Positions 34,194 through 42,437 of a stretch of 64,000 bases of DNA are shown here, piece after piece. The number at the start of each line of letters is the position of its first letter. Within the stretch, counting starts at the first letter, position 1. The stretch comes from Brevibacillus reuszeri (GTDB lineage Bacteria > Bacillota > Bacilli > Brevibacillales > Brevibacillaceae), in contig NZ_LGIQ01000001.1 in assembly GCF_001187725.1 (NCBI RefSeq), positions 58,712 to 122,711 on the forward strand. The letters are read 5' to 3'. A program made the translations under genes and the position numbers. The notes below the pieces were generated by a model. It had not been told where the DNA came from and searched no databases. It saw nothing but the letters and a program-made list of their open reading frames with translations.

Positions 34194-37100
34194 GTGCAAT
34201 GGCTAACCCGATTATCGTTGAAAAATCCCGCGATGGTGGTCATCCTATCGCTGCTTGTTGCGCTAGGTGGGATTTTTTCATTTACCGTCATCAATATAGA
34301 GAGCGAACCACAAGCCAAGCTGGGGATGCTCACAGTATCCACGGCGTATCCGAATGCATCCTCGGAGGATGTTTTGGAGGACGTGACCAAGCCGTTGGAA
34401 AAAGTGATCGATGCAGTGAGCGGGGTAAAGACGTATATCTCCAGCTCAGAGGAGAATCATTCGCTTATTACAGTCTCCATTGAATCTTCCGCAGATATGG
34501 AAAAGGTAGAGGCAGACGTGGAGAAAAGCGTCACGAATGCCAAGCTTCCCAACACAGCAGGCAGACCAAGCGTAAAGCTCAGTGTGGTTGGTTCAGAGCC
34601 GATGTATTTTCTCGCGATTAGCAATAAAGAGCAGCTGCGGTCAAATGAGGCCTTTTATCGAGTCGTAAAGGATTCCATCGTGGAAGACCTGCAAACGATT
34701 AGCGGGGTGGAATCAGCAGAAGCGATCGGACTTGCAACCAGGCTCGTACGCATCAAGCCGCGGCAGGATGATTTGCATTACTATGGCATGACTGCATCCG
34801 ATCTGCGGCAGGCGATAACGGGGCAGCATATGGCAGCTTCCGTCGGGAGTGTCACAGCTGATGGTCAAGATTACATCGCTCGTTTTACCAACGAATACAA
34901 AAGCGTAGACGACCTTAAGAAAACCAAACTGCGTGTGCCAGGAGCTGATAATAACGCCCAAGGCTATCTGCAACTGGGTGATTTGGCAGACGTGGATTGG
35001 GAAATGGAGAGTAACTCGATCAGCAGATTGAATGGAAAGCCTGCTGTTGCTGTACAAATCGCCAAAACGTCAGAAGGAAACATCGTAGCGATCAGCGACG
35101 CCATACACGATAAGCTGGATGACTATCGCGTGAAATACCCGGATTTGGATTTTGAAATGGTTTCGGATCGCTCTGATTTTGTCAAAAGCTCAATTGGCGG
35201 GATGGCCAAAGAAGGAGCGATGGGAATCGTGATGGCGATTGCGGTCATCTATTTATTCCTTCGCAGCGTAAAAACAACGCTGATTGTGGTCGTATCGATT
35301 CCGCTTTGTGTGCTCGTTAGCGTTATGCTTATGAAGTTTAATGGCATGACGATCAATCTGATGAGCTTGTTCGGAATGACGGTCGCGATTGGGCGGGTGG
35401 TGGATGACAGCATTGTCGTGATTGAAAACATCTTCCGCCGCTTTCAGACCGAGCCTCGCACCAAGTCGACGATTATCAAGGCTGTAGGCGAGGTAGGCAG
35501 TGCAATTACTTCGTCGACCCTCACAACCGTTGCTGTCTTTTTGCCGATTGCCTTTGTCAGCGGCATGCTGGGGGACTTTTTCAAGCCATTTGCAGCGGCA
35601 GTTACATGGTCCTTGCTGGCATCGTTGATCGTCGCAGTTACCGTGGTACCACTATTGGCGAGTGTCACCATGCGCCATGAACCGTCCAAGCAGCATCCCA
35701 GCGGAAAGCTTTCCGGGGTGTACACAAGGCTGCTGCGCCGAGCGCTTGAAAATAAGGGCAAGGTCGCTATTGTGACCCTCGCTTTATTCGTCGGGAGCAT
35801 AGGGCTTGCTGCTAAGCTGCCGACCGGATTTTTACCTGAACTAAATATGAATCTGCTTTATATCAAAATAAACATGCCAATAGGGACTTCCCTCGAAAAA
35901 ACAAGCGCTGTGGCAAGTGAAATAGAAAAGGCAGTCCTGCAGGAGCCGCAAGTCCTGTACATCCAAAGCAAGATAGGCTCAGGGGATGATGCCGCCAAAC
36001 GCTCTCATATTGCGGACATGACGATCAAGCTTAAACCTGACGCAGATGAAAATGAGGTTCTGGCCCAAATTCGCGAGCGTGTAAAACCATTCGTGCCAGC
36101 CAGCTCCCAGATTACTTTTAGCAAGCCTGCTGCAGGCGGTCAGGGTGGCTATCAGCTAGTGCTGTACGGCACGGACCTAGCGACCTTAAAGCAAGCGGCC
36201 GCTGTGGTAAAAGACCGATTAAAACAAAATCCGGTGCTTAGCAATATCAAGGACAACGTATCGGAGACACGCGGTCAGCTATCGATCAAGGTAGATCGGG
36301 ATCGCGCGATGCAATGGGGGCTCACACCTGAGCAAGTGTCCAAAGAGGTAGGCGCTGCAATAGGCACAACCAGCCTGAAAAGCCTCATGGTAAATGGCAA
36401 GGAATACGCGCTGGTTTTCGGAGCGGGTGCAAACGTAGCTCCAGATGAGTTGTCGGGAATTTGGGTGAAGACAACTTCAGGACAACAAGTATCACTCGAA
36501 GAGATCGCCTCTCTGCAAAAAGAAGAAGTAACACCGCAGCTACTGCGCAAGGACGGAAAAGCGTATATCCAGATAACCGCCGATATCCTCAGTACAGATA
36601 AAGGTGGGGTCAGTGCAGAGCAGACGCGTCTTTTGCAGCAACTGAATCTGCCACCGGGTGTTTCCATGAGTGCTGAGGGCATTTCACAAGATATGCAAAA
36701 AGGCTTTACAGAAATGCTCGCCGCGATGGGAGCTGCGATATTACTTGTATTGCTGGTCATGGTTGCAGCGTTTGGAAATCTCTTGTCGCCAGCGGCTGTT
36801 CTTTTGTCTCTGCCGCTAGCGTCCATCGGGGGCTTGCTCTCTTTGTGGCTGGTGGGCGGGGTCATGGATATGACGGTCATGATTGGCTTTTTGATGCTGA
36901 TTGGCATCGTGGTGACCAATGCAATCGTGCTGATCGACAGAGTGCAGCAGCATCGAGCGGCAGGATTACCTGTCCGAGAAGCTCTGGTCGAAGCAGGCAG
37001 AACGCGTCTTCGCCCAATCATGATGACCGCCGTGGCTACCATTGCAGCCATGCTGCCTCTGGCTCTCGGATTTTCAGAAGGAAGCCTGCTGTCCCAAGGC

Positions 37101-37244
37101 TTGTCTGTTGTTGTGATTGGGGGACTGCTGACATCCACCTTGATGACGCTGATTGTTGTTCCCGTCGGTTATGAAAGCTTGTATCAATTCGCTCACCGCA
37201 AGCGAAATCGCAAACGACTGAAATCTGCACAGGAAGCCATGTGA
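34194..37244 (+). CDS. RND-family efflux permease
   Basis: 1016 residues from GTG 34194, ten bases after GGGAGG. Twelve membrane segments in the RND layout, with large loops at about 35-330 and 555-850. Proton-relay Asp pair in GRVVDDSIVVIENIF (TM4) and GIVVTNAIVLID in TM10. In Gram-positives such pumps export surfactin-like peptides, drugs or lipids across one membrane. There is no outer-membrane partner. It leads an operon with adaptor, small membrane protein and two-component genes. Confidence 0.9.
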   Translation: MQWLTRLSLKNPAMVVILSLLVALGGIFSFTVINIESEPQAKLGMLTVSTAYPNASSEDVLEDVTKPLEKVIDAVSGVKTYISSSEENHSLITVSIESSADMEKVEADVEKSVTNAKLPNTAGRPSVKLSVVGSEPMYFLAISNKEQLRSNEAFYRVVKDSIVEDLQTISGVESAEAIGLATRLVRIKPRQDDLHYYGMTASDLRQAITGQHMAASVGSVTADGQDYIARFTNEYKSVDDLKKTKLRVPGADNNAQGYLQLGDLADVDWEMESNSISRLNGKPAVAVQIAKTSEGNIVAISDAIHDKLDDYRVKYPDLDFEMVSDRSDFVKSSIGGMAKEGAMGIVMAIAVIYLFLRSVKTTLIVVVSIPLCVLVSVMLMKFNGMTINLMSLFGMTVAIGRVVDDSIVVIENIFRRFQTEPRTKSTIIKAVGEVGSAITSSTLTTVAVFLPIAFVSGMLGDFFKPFAAAVTWSLLASLIVAVTVVPLLASVTMRHEPSKQHPSGKLSGVYTRLLRRALENKGKVAIVTLALFVGSIGLAAKLPTGFLPELNMNLLYIKINMPIGTSLEKTSAVASEIEKAVLQEPQVLYIQSKIGSGDDAAKRSHIADMTIKLKPDADENEVLAQIRERVKPFVPASSQITFSKPAAGGQGGYQLVLYGTDLATLKQAAAVVKDRLKQNPVLSNIKDNVSETRGQLSIKVDRDRAMQWGLTPEQVSKEVGAAIGTTSLKSLMVNGKEYALVFGAGANVAPDELSGIWVKTTSGQQVSLEEIASLQKEEVTPQLLRKDGKAYIQITADILSTDKGGVSAEQTRLLQQLNLPPGVSMSAEGISQDMQKGFTEMLAAMGAAILLVLLVMVAAFGNLLSPAAVLLSLPLASIGGLLSLWLVGGVMDMTVMIGFLMLIGIVVTNAIVLIDRVQQHRAAGLPVREALVEAGRTRLRPIMMTAVATIAAMLPLALGFSEGSLLSQGLSVVVIGGLLTSTLMTLIVVPVGYESLYQFAHRKRNRKRLKSAQEAM

Positions 37245-37256
37245 GGAGGAGATTAG

Positions 37257-38507
37257 ATGAACAAGCGGTCGATGAGTACAATCGCTGCGAGTCTCATGCT
37301 CACAGTGGGACTCGTGCTGGCGGGCTGCACTAATCAGAACGAAAAAGGGGAAGAAGCACCACCTGTTTCTGTGAACGTCCCGGTTACTGTCCTAACAGCA
37401 AAGCAAGAATCCTTGCCTAATGAACACTCGTATATGGGCAGTATCACAGCAGAGAATGCTGGCACAGTGGTTGCCCAGACAACAGGGACGATAACCAAGT
37501 TGTACGTGAAAAAGGGCGATACGGTCAAAAAGGGACAGCTCATCGCAGAAATAGATAGTACGAGACAACAGCTGGATGTGGGGGAGCAAGAAAGCAAGCT
37601 CGCCTCCGCAATCGCAAGACTCGAACAGGCAAAAGCGAGTCAAGCCGCAGATACAGAAGCAGTTTCTTCAACGAAGAGCCTCGCCAAGCAATCGTTGGAC
37701 AATGCAAAAGAAAGCTATGACCGTATAAAAGTATTGGTGGAAGCAGGTGCATTGCCGGCAGCACAGCTGAATGCCGCAGAGGACGAGTGGCTCCGGGCAC
37801 AGAGCAGCTATCGCACCAGTACCCAGTCAGATGCCAAGGATTTGGCAGGAATCAAGGTTTCATCGGCAGATGTCGAGGCGGCAAAAATCGCGCTGGCGAA
37901 AGCCAAACGCGCACTTGCAGATACAAAAATAACAGCTTCGATGGACGGCGTGATCGATCAGCTGGCTCTGTCCGCTGGCGATCTGGTAGCAAATCAAAAT
38001 ACAGTGGCGGAAATCGTATCGCTTGATCACGTCCTCGTTACGATCCAGGTAGCAGAGGATTCACTCTCCTCATTAAAGAAGGGAGAGCACGTCCAGGTAA
38101 AAATACCCGCACTGGGCGCGAAAAAAACGGAGGGGGAGGTAGCTTTTGTTGGCTTGAGCGCTGCCCGTGAAACGAAGCTGTTCCCGGTGGAAATCCGCCT
38201 GACGAATCGCGAGCTGGCCTTTCGTCCCGGAATGAGAGCGGATGTAACAATACCCGGCTCCCAAGAACAAAAAGGAATCTTGCTTCCGAACAAAGCGCTG
38301 GTAGAGCAGGATGGTCAGACCTACGTGTATGTCGTTAAAGGGGATCGCGCCTACAAGCAGGAGGTTGAGAAAGTCGATAGCTTGACTGATGCCGTCATCA
38401 TCAGCAAAGGGCTTGCACCTGGAGATGTCGTCGTAATAGAAGGGCAGTCTGAATTGCAGGACGGAGCGCAAGTAAGCAGCACCCATTACGCTGAAAAAGG
38501 AGAATGA
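37257..38507 (+). CDS. RND/HlyD-type efflux adaptor, lipoprotein
   Basis: 416 residues. Signal with lipobox VLAGC, so anchored in the membrane by a lipid. Barrel-sandwich hybrid halves (NAGTVVAQTTGTITKLYVKKGD near 63-84, and later ASMDGVIDQLALSAGDLV) flank a coiled coil (about 100-210). A beta-barrel domain and a membrane-proximal domain follow. It should bridge the permease to the cell wall side. Starts 12 bp after the permease gene. Confidence 0.88.
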   Translation: MNKRSMSTIAASLMLTVGLVLAGCTNQNEKGEEAPPVSVNVPVTVLTAKQESLPNEHSYMGSITAENAGTVVAQTTGTITKLYVKKGDTVKKGQLIAEIDSTRQQLDVGEQESKLASAIARLEQAKASQAADTEAVSSTKSLAKQSLDNAKESYDRIKVLVEAGALPAAQLNAAEDEWLRAQSSYRTSTQSDAKDLAGIKVSSADVEAAKIALAKAKRALADTKITASMDGVIDQLALSAGDLVANQNTVAEIVSLDHVLVTIQVAEDSLSSLKKGEHVQVKIPALGAKKTEGEVAFVGLSAARETKLFPVEIRLTNRELAFRPGMRADVTIPGSQEQKGILLPNKALVEQDGQTYVYVVKGDRAYKQEVEKVDSLTDAVIISKGLAPGDVVVIEGQSELQDGAQVSSTHYAEKGE

Positions 38508-38509
38508 TC

Positions 38510-38956
38510 ATGTACGCGGGAATGTATTTTACACATATCATCGGTTTGGCTGTCTGGTTTGGAGCGTTGGTCGTCGTCCTGCTGCTTTTGCGTACCTACA
38601 AGGCATATACAGATCAAGGCCAAGTGGCAACAGCGTTAGCCAACAAAACAGTCTGGTCGACTCTGCAGGTTGCGGCATTTGCGGTCCTGCTTTCAGGAAT
38701 CGGGATGATTATTCAGGCAGGGCTGTTAGGACAAAAAAAGCCGCTCTGGCTCAAGCTGATGGAAGAAGGCGGCGGCTTGATTATTCTCCTGTTCATTATT
38801 TTCGTAACGTTGTGGACAAGAAAATTGCGTAATGCACTGAAACAAGGAGATGCTACCCGTTATACTCAAATAAGTAAAAGATTTTTCGGGTTGTCGCTAG
38901 CTTTTGTGGTAGCGATTGCTGCCGTCGTTCTCGTCGTCAGCCTGAGACTGGCGTAA
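38510..38956 (+). CDS. Four-helix membrane protein, CopD-like
   Basis: 148 residues from the ATG seven bases after AAGGAG. The ATG at 38504 overlaps the adaptor stop but is too close to the site. Four hydrophobic helices and a membrane His in FTHIIGLAVWFGAL recall CopD/DUF2269-type proteins. No function can be assigned. Position suggests a part of, or sensor for, the pump. Confidence 0.7.
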   Translation: MYAGMYFTHIIGLAVWFGALVVVLLLLRTYKAYTDQGQVATALANKTVWSTLQVAAFAVLLSGIGMIIQAGLLGQKKPLWLKLMEEGGGLIILLFIIFVTLWTRKLRNALKQGDATRYTQISKRFFGLSLAFVVAIAAVVLVVSLRLA

Positions 38957-38971
38957 CAAGGAGGAATCCTG

Positions 38972-39649
38972 ATGAAGGTCACCATATTAATTGCGGATGA
39001 CGACCCGCATATTCGCGAGCTGCTGCGCTTTTATTTAGCAAAAGAAGGCTACCTCGTCCTGGCTGCGTCCGATGGGGAGAAGGCAGCACGCCTGCTGGAG
39101 GAGGAAGCCATTCATCTCGCCATTGTAGATATTATGATGCCCGGATTAAACGGCTTGGAGCTATGCCGTCAAATAAGAGAAACGTACGATCTTCCTGTCA
39201 TTATGCTCACTGCCAAAGGCGAGGTGCGGGACAAGGAAAAAGGCTTTCGGGCTGGCACCGATGATTATCTCACCAAGCCATTTGAGCCTACCGAGCTGTT
39301 GTATCGAATCAAGGCGCTTCTAAGGCGCTATCAGATGGTCAGCAAACAGGTGATTGTCATGAACAAAACAGTCGTTGATCGGATGAGTCATGTCGTAAAG
39401 GTGGGGGATGAGATAATTCATCTCCCGCTCAAGGAATTTGAATTGCTCGTACAGTTAGCCAGCTTCCCGGATCGAACGTTTACCAGAGATCAGCTGCTTG
39501 AGCTCGTGTGGGGAAGCAACAACGAAAGCGATAGTCGAACCATCGACGTCCACATTAAGCGCTTGCGTGAAAAGTTCACGGACAAGACGAATGACTTTGT
39601 CATCTCGACGGTGCGTGGCTTGGGCTACAAGCTGGAGGTACGAAGCTAG
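38972..39649 (+). CDS. OmpR-family response regulator
   Basis: 225 residues. Receiver with acidic pair IADDDPH, phosphate-accepting Asp in VDIMMPG and Lys in LTKPF. The C-terminal winged helix has the normal LVWGSNNESDSRTIDVHIKR signature. ATG follows AAGGAGGA. Its TAG overlaps the GTG of the kinase gene. It probably regulates the pump operon in which it lies. Confidence 0.92.
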   Translation: MKVTILIADDDPHIRELLRFYLAKEGYLVLAASDGEKAARLLEEEAIHLAIVDIMMPGLNGLELCRQIRETYDLPVIMLTAKGEVRDKEKGFRAGTDDYLTKPFEPTELLYRIKALLRRYQMVSKQVIVMNKTVVDRMSHVVKVGDEIIHLPLKEFELLVQLASFPDRTFTRDQLLELVWGSNNESDSRTIDVHIKRLREKFTDKTNDFVISTVRGLGYKLEVRS

Positions 39650-41037
39650 TGAAGTCTCTTTATGTACGCCTTGTCCTGACATTTATCGCTATCGTGATCA
39701 TTAGCGGAACGCTCGGCTTTTTGCTCGCAAATGAATACTATCAACGCAATCTTCGCACTTACAATGAACAGAAAATCATTCGGATTGGTCAGCAAATCGT
39801 CGACTTGTACGAGCACAATGCCTCGCTTGATTTGCAAGGCTTTATGACGCATATCGCGAATTTGAACTTTCAGATCTATCTCGTGGATGAAAACGGGGTG
39901 AAAAGCGAATTCGGCGCTCCATTTCGAGAAGAGAAGCTCGACCCACAAATCGTTCAAAAAGTGCTTGGCGGTGAGATTTATCGAGGGATCACGGAAGAAA
40001 AGCACGGTTTGTTTGTGACTGGTTTCTTTGAGAACACCCTACAAAATAGCATCGGAATGCCACTTGAAGCGAATAGTAAAAAGTATGCATTGTTTGTACG
40101 ACCAAGCATTGAACAGCAGTTTGGCGAGGTGCATATTTTGTTTGCTTTTTTGCTGGCAGCAACTTTTTTGCTTTGCATGGTATTGATCCTGATTTTTACC
40201 CGCTATTTGGTGAAGCCGATCCGGACGTTAACCAAGGCGACAAAAAAGCTGGCAGAGGGCCAGTACGATATCCCACTGGACATTTCCCGGCGTGACGAAA
40301 TCGGGGATTTGGCAGTGAATTTCACGCAGATGACGCAGTCGCTCAAGCAGCTGGATGAGATGAGACAGGAGTTTGTCTCCAATGTGTCGCACGAAATCCA
40401 GTCTCCGCTTACGTCCATCCAAGGTTTTTCGCAGGCAATCAGAAGCGGGGGAGCAACCCGTGAGCAGCAGGAGGCGTATTTAGCCATCATTGAGGAAGAG
40501 AGCCGCCGACTATCCTCTTTGAGTAAGCAATTGCTCACGCTTGCTTCTTTGGACAAGGAAACGCAGCTTTATGAGCCGTCTGTTTTTCGGCTAGATGAGC
40601 AAATCCGTCAAGTCTTGCTCATGCTGGAGCATCAGTGGCAGCAAAAGAGGTTGAATATCGAGCTGGAGCTGCCAGAAGTGTCGATCAATGCGGATAGGCA
40701 TTTGCTCAGCCAGGTATGGATCAACCTGATTTCCAACAGCATCAAGTTTACTCCATCTGCAGGCACAATTTCGATCTCGCTTCACGCCGATACAGAGATT
40801 GTCGTGACCATTTCGGACAATGGCATGGGCATTTCGGAGGAAGAGCTGGCGCACATCTTCGACCGTTTTTATAAAGGCGACAAGGCACGCAACCGGGAAG
40901 CGACAGGAAGCGGTCTGGGCTTGTCCATCGTCAGGAAAATCGTGCAGGTAGCAGGTGGCACCATCGAGATTCACAGTAAAGAAAAAGAGGGAACGACGAT
41001 TACCGTTCGTCTTCCCAAGCATGAACAAACCCCCTGA
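39649..41037 (+). CDS. Sensor histidine kinase
   Basis: 462 residues from GTG 39649, whose first base is the last of the regulator stop codon. Two membrane helices (about 5-27 and 160-183) enclose an extracellular sensor of about 130 residues. HAMP follows, then the phosphoacceptor box VSNVSHEIQSPLTSIQG (Gln where Arg or Lys is usual), N box NLISNSIKF, and G boxes ISDNGMGI and GSGLGLSIVR. Partner of the preceding regulator. Confidence 0.9.
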   Translation: MKSLYVRLVLTFIAIVIISGTLGFLLANEYYQRNLRTYNEQKIIRIGQQIVDLYEHNASLDLQGFMTHIANLNFQIYLVDENGVKSEFGAPFREEKLDPQIVQKVLGGEIYRGITEEKHGLFVTGFFENTLQNSIGMPLEANSKKYALFVRPSIEQQFGEVHILFAFLLAATFLLCMVLILIFTRYLVKPIRTLTKATKKLAEGQYDIPLDISRRDEIGDLAVNFTQMTQSLKQLDEMRQEFVSNVSHEIQSPLTSIQGFSQAIRSGGATREQQEAYLAIIEEESRRLSSLSKQLLTLASLDKETQLYEPSVFRLDEQIRQVLLMLEHQWQQKRLNIELELPEVSINADRHLLSQVWINLISNSIKFTPSAGTISISLHADTEIVVTISDNGMGISEEELAHIFDRFYKGDKARNREATGSGLGLSIVRKIVQVAGGTIEIHSKEKEGTTITVRLPKHEQTP

Positions 41038-41058
41038 GCAAATGCTTGAGGGGGTTTG
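41026..41058 (+). terminator. Terminator overlapping the kinase stop codon
   Basis: CAAACCCCCT (41026-41035) pairs with AGGGGGTTTG (41049-41058), with inner GAGCA/TGCTT pairs. Strong stem, few T's after. The stop TGA lies in the loop side. Confidence 0.75.
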
Positions 41059-41147
41059 CTGTGTGTATGGATCACAGGCATAAAAGCGGGCTGGCACCAT
41101 TAAGGTAGGAAAAGGGATGACACCACTGACGAAAGAGGGACAATGCG

Positions 41148-41834
41148 ATGAGCGCTGGTCTGTATGATTACTGGTTGATCGTGTTGACAGGACTGCTGGG
41201 CGCCCCGCATTGTATCGGCATGTGCGGAGGCATCATGTCAGCGATGACCTTTCAGTCCAAGGCTTCCCTGGCACAGACGATCATGGCATACAACCTGGGC
41301 AGGATTTTGACGTATATCAGCGTGGGAGCCTTCATGGGCTTTATCGGATCATTCGTCAATGCCGCTGGAACGATTGTGGGTCTGCAAGGCATTGCGAATA
41401 TTCTCGGAGGGGTGTTCATCATTTTGTGGATCGGAAAAAAGGTGGCGCTGCCATTGGACAAATGGAGTCCGCTCAAGCTGCCTGTCATTCAACAGTTGCT
41501 GCAAAAGCTAAAAACGCGGCCAGGAGTAATGCCTGTCTTTGTCAGTGGACTCTTGCTGGGCTTTTTACCATGTGGACTTACATATACGATGCATATGAAA
41601 GCAGCCGCTTCGGGAAGTGTTTGGCAAGGAGCGCTCACCCTGTTGCTTTTTGGGTTGGGGACACTGCCAGCACTGATCTTGATCGGGGTATTCTCCTTTG
41701 TGCTAACCAAAGCGCTGCGCTCAAGGGTAATGCTGATCGGCAATATGCTTGCGCTTATCATCGGAATCATTTCGATTTTGCGGGGCATGGTCATTAATGG
41801 CTGGATACCGCATGTAAATCCGTGGCTGTGGTGA
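41148..41834 (+). CDS. SafE/UreH-type membrane protein, probable copper handling
   Basis: 228 residues, about six helices. GLLGAPHCIGMCGGIMSAM near 16-34 is the metal-motif signature of the UreH/TauE-SafE-like group often found beside FixH and copper ATPases in cytochrome oxidase assembly loci. A second SGLLLGFLPCGLTYTMH block follows near 130. Probably moves copper or a sulfur compound across the membrane. ATG follows AAAGAGGGA. Confidence 0.8.
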   Translation: MSAGLYDYWLIVLTGLLGAPHCIGMCGGIMSAMTFQSKASLAQTIMAYNLGRILTYISVGAFMGFIGSFVNAAGTIVGLQGIANILGGVFIILWIGKKVALPLDKWSPLKLPVIQQLLQKLKTRPGVMPVFVSGLLLGFLPCGLTYTMHMKAAASGSVWQGALTLLLFGLGTLPALILIGVFSFVLTKALRSRVMLIGNMLALIIGIISILRGMVINGWIPHVNPWLW

Positions 41835-41845
41835 GAGCACAGGGC

Positions 41846-42304
41846 TTAGGGCACCGCTTCGAACGGGTATGTAGCTGTAGCGGTTTGCCCGTCTACCTCA
41901 AACGTAATCGTGGCGAGCCAGCCTCCGACCATGGTGGGGATGATCTTTGCAGTAAACTCGCCATCCTTGAACGCTGCCGCTTCAAAATTGACAGCACCAT
42001 GGTCCATACTCGGCATCGTAAGGGTGACAGAAACCTTGGCCAGCTTTAGCTTGTCGACGTGCTCGGCAGGTACAATGATACGTAGCTGGTTTTCTTTTAA
42101 AATTTGGGCGTTTGTTGGCTCAAGCTCAACCTGTAAAGGAATGGACATATCCTGTATGACTAGTAGGGGCGTTGTTGTCCCTGCTGTAGCAGCAGCCCCA
42201 TGCTGCGAATGCTCCTGCTGGTTTTGGCCAGAGCAGGCAGGGAGCAGTAGAAAAACGAGAGACAAAAATGCAGATAAATAAGCCGGTTTTCTCAGATCAC
42301 TCAC
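41846..42304 (-). CDS. FixH/YtkA-like lipoprotein
   Basis: About 152 residues. The GTG at 42304 is chosen because it gives a compact lipoprotein signal (SDLRKPAYLSAFLSLVF, then the lipobox LLPAC). The open frame continues to an ATG at 42358, so the start is uncertain. A His-rich stretch (EHSQHG) and the YtkA-like MPSMDHGAV motif suggest copper binding outside the membrane. Transcribed towards the SafE-like gene and divergent from copA. Confidence 0.7.
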   Translation of the reverse strand: MSDLRKPAYLSAFLSLVFLLLPACSGQNQQEHSQHGAAATAGTTTPLLVIQDMSIPLQVELEPTNAQILKENQLRIIVPAEHVDKLKLAKVSVTLTMPSMDHGAVNFEAAAFKDGEFTAKIIPTMVGGWLATITFEVDGQTATATYPFEAVP

Positions 42305-42437
42305 CACTTTCTCTCTGATTCCAAGCACCATATCGTATTCAGATAGCCAGCCATTCATTCTTCATCGTCTATAAATTTGCCTGTCCGCATAGTGATTACT
42401 AGGGGACATGTTTCTTGATGATGAAGGGGAGCTCGCG

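Noticed and set aside
36275..37138. 287-codon frame on the minus strand
   Set aside because: It is antisense to the RND permease, whose twelve helices and motifs are complete. The Ser/Thr/Ala-rich translation is a shadow.
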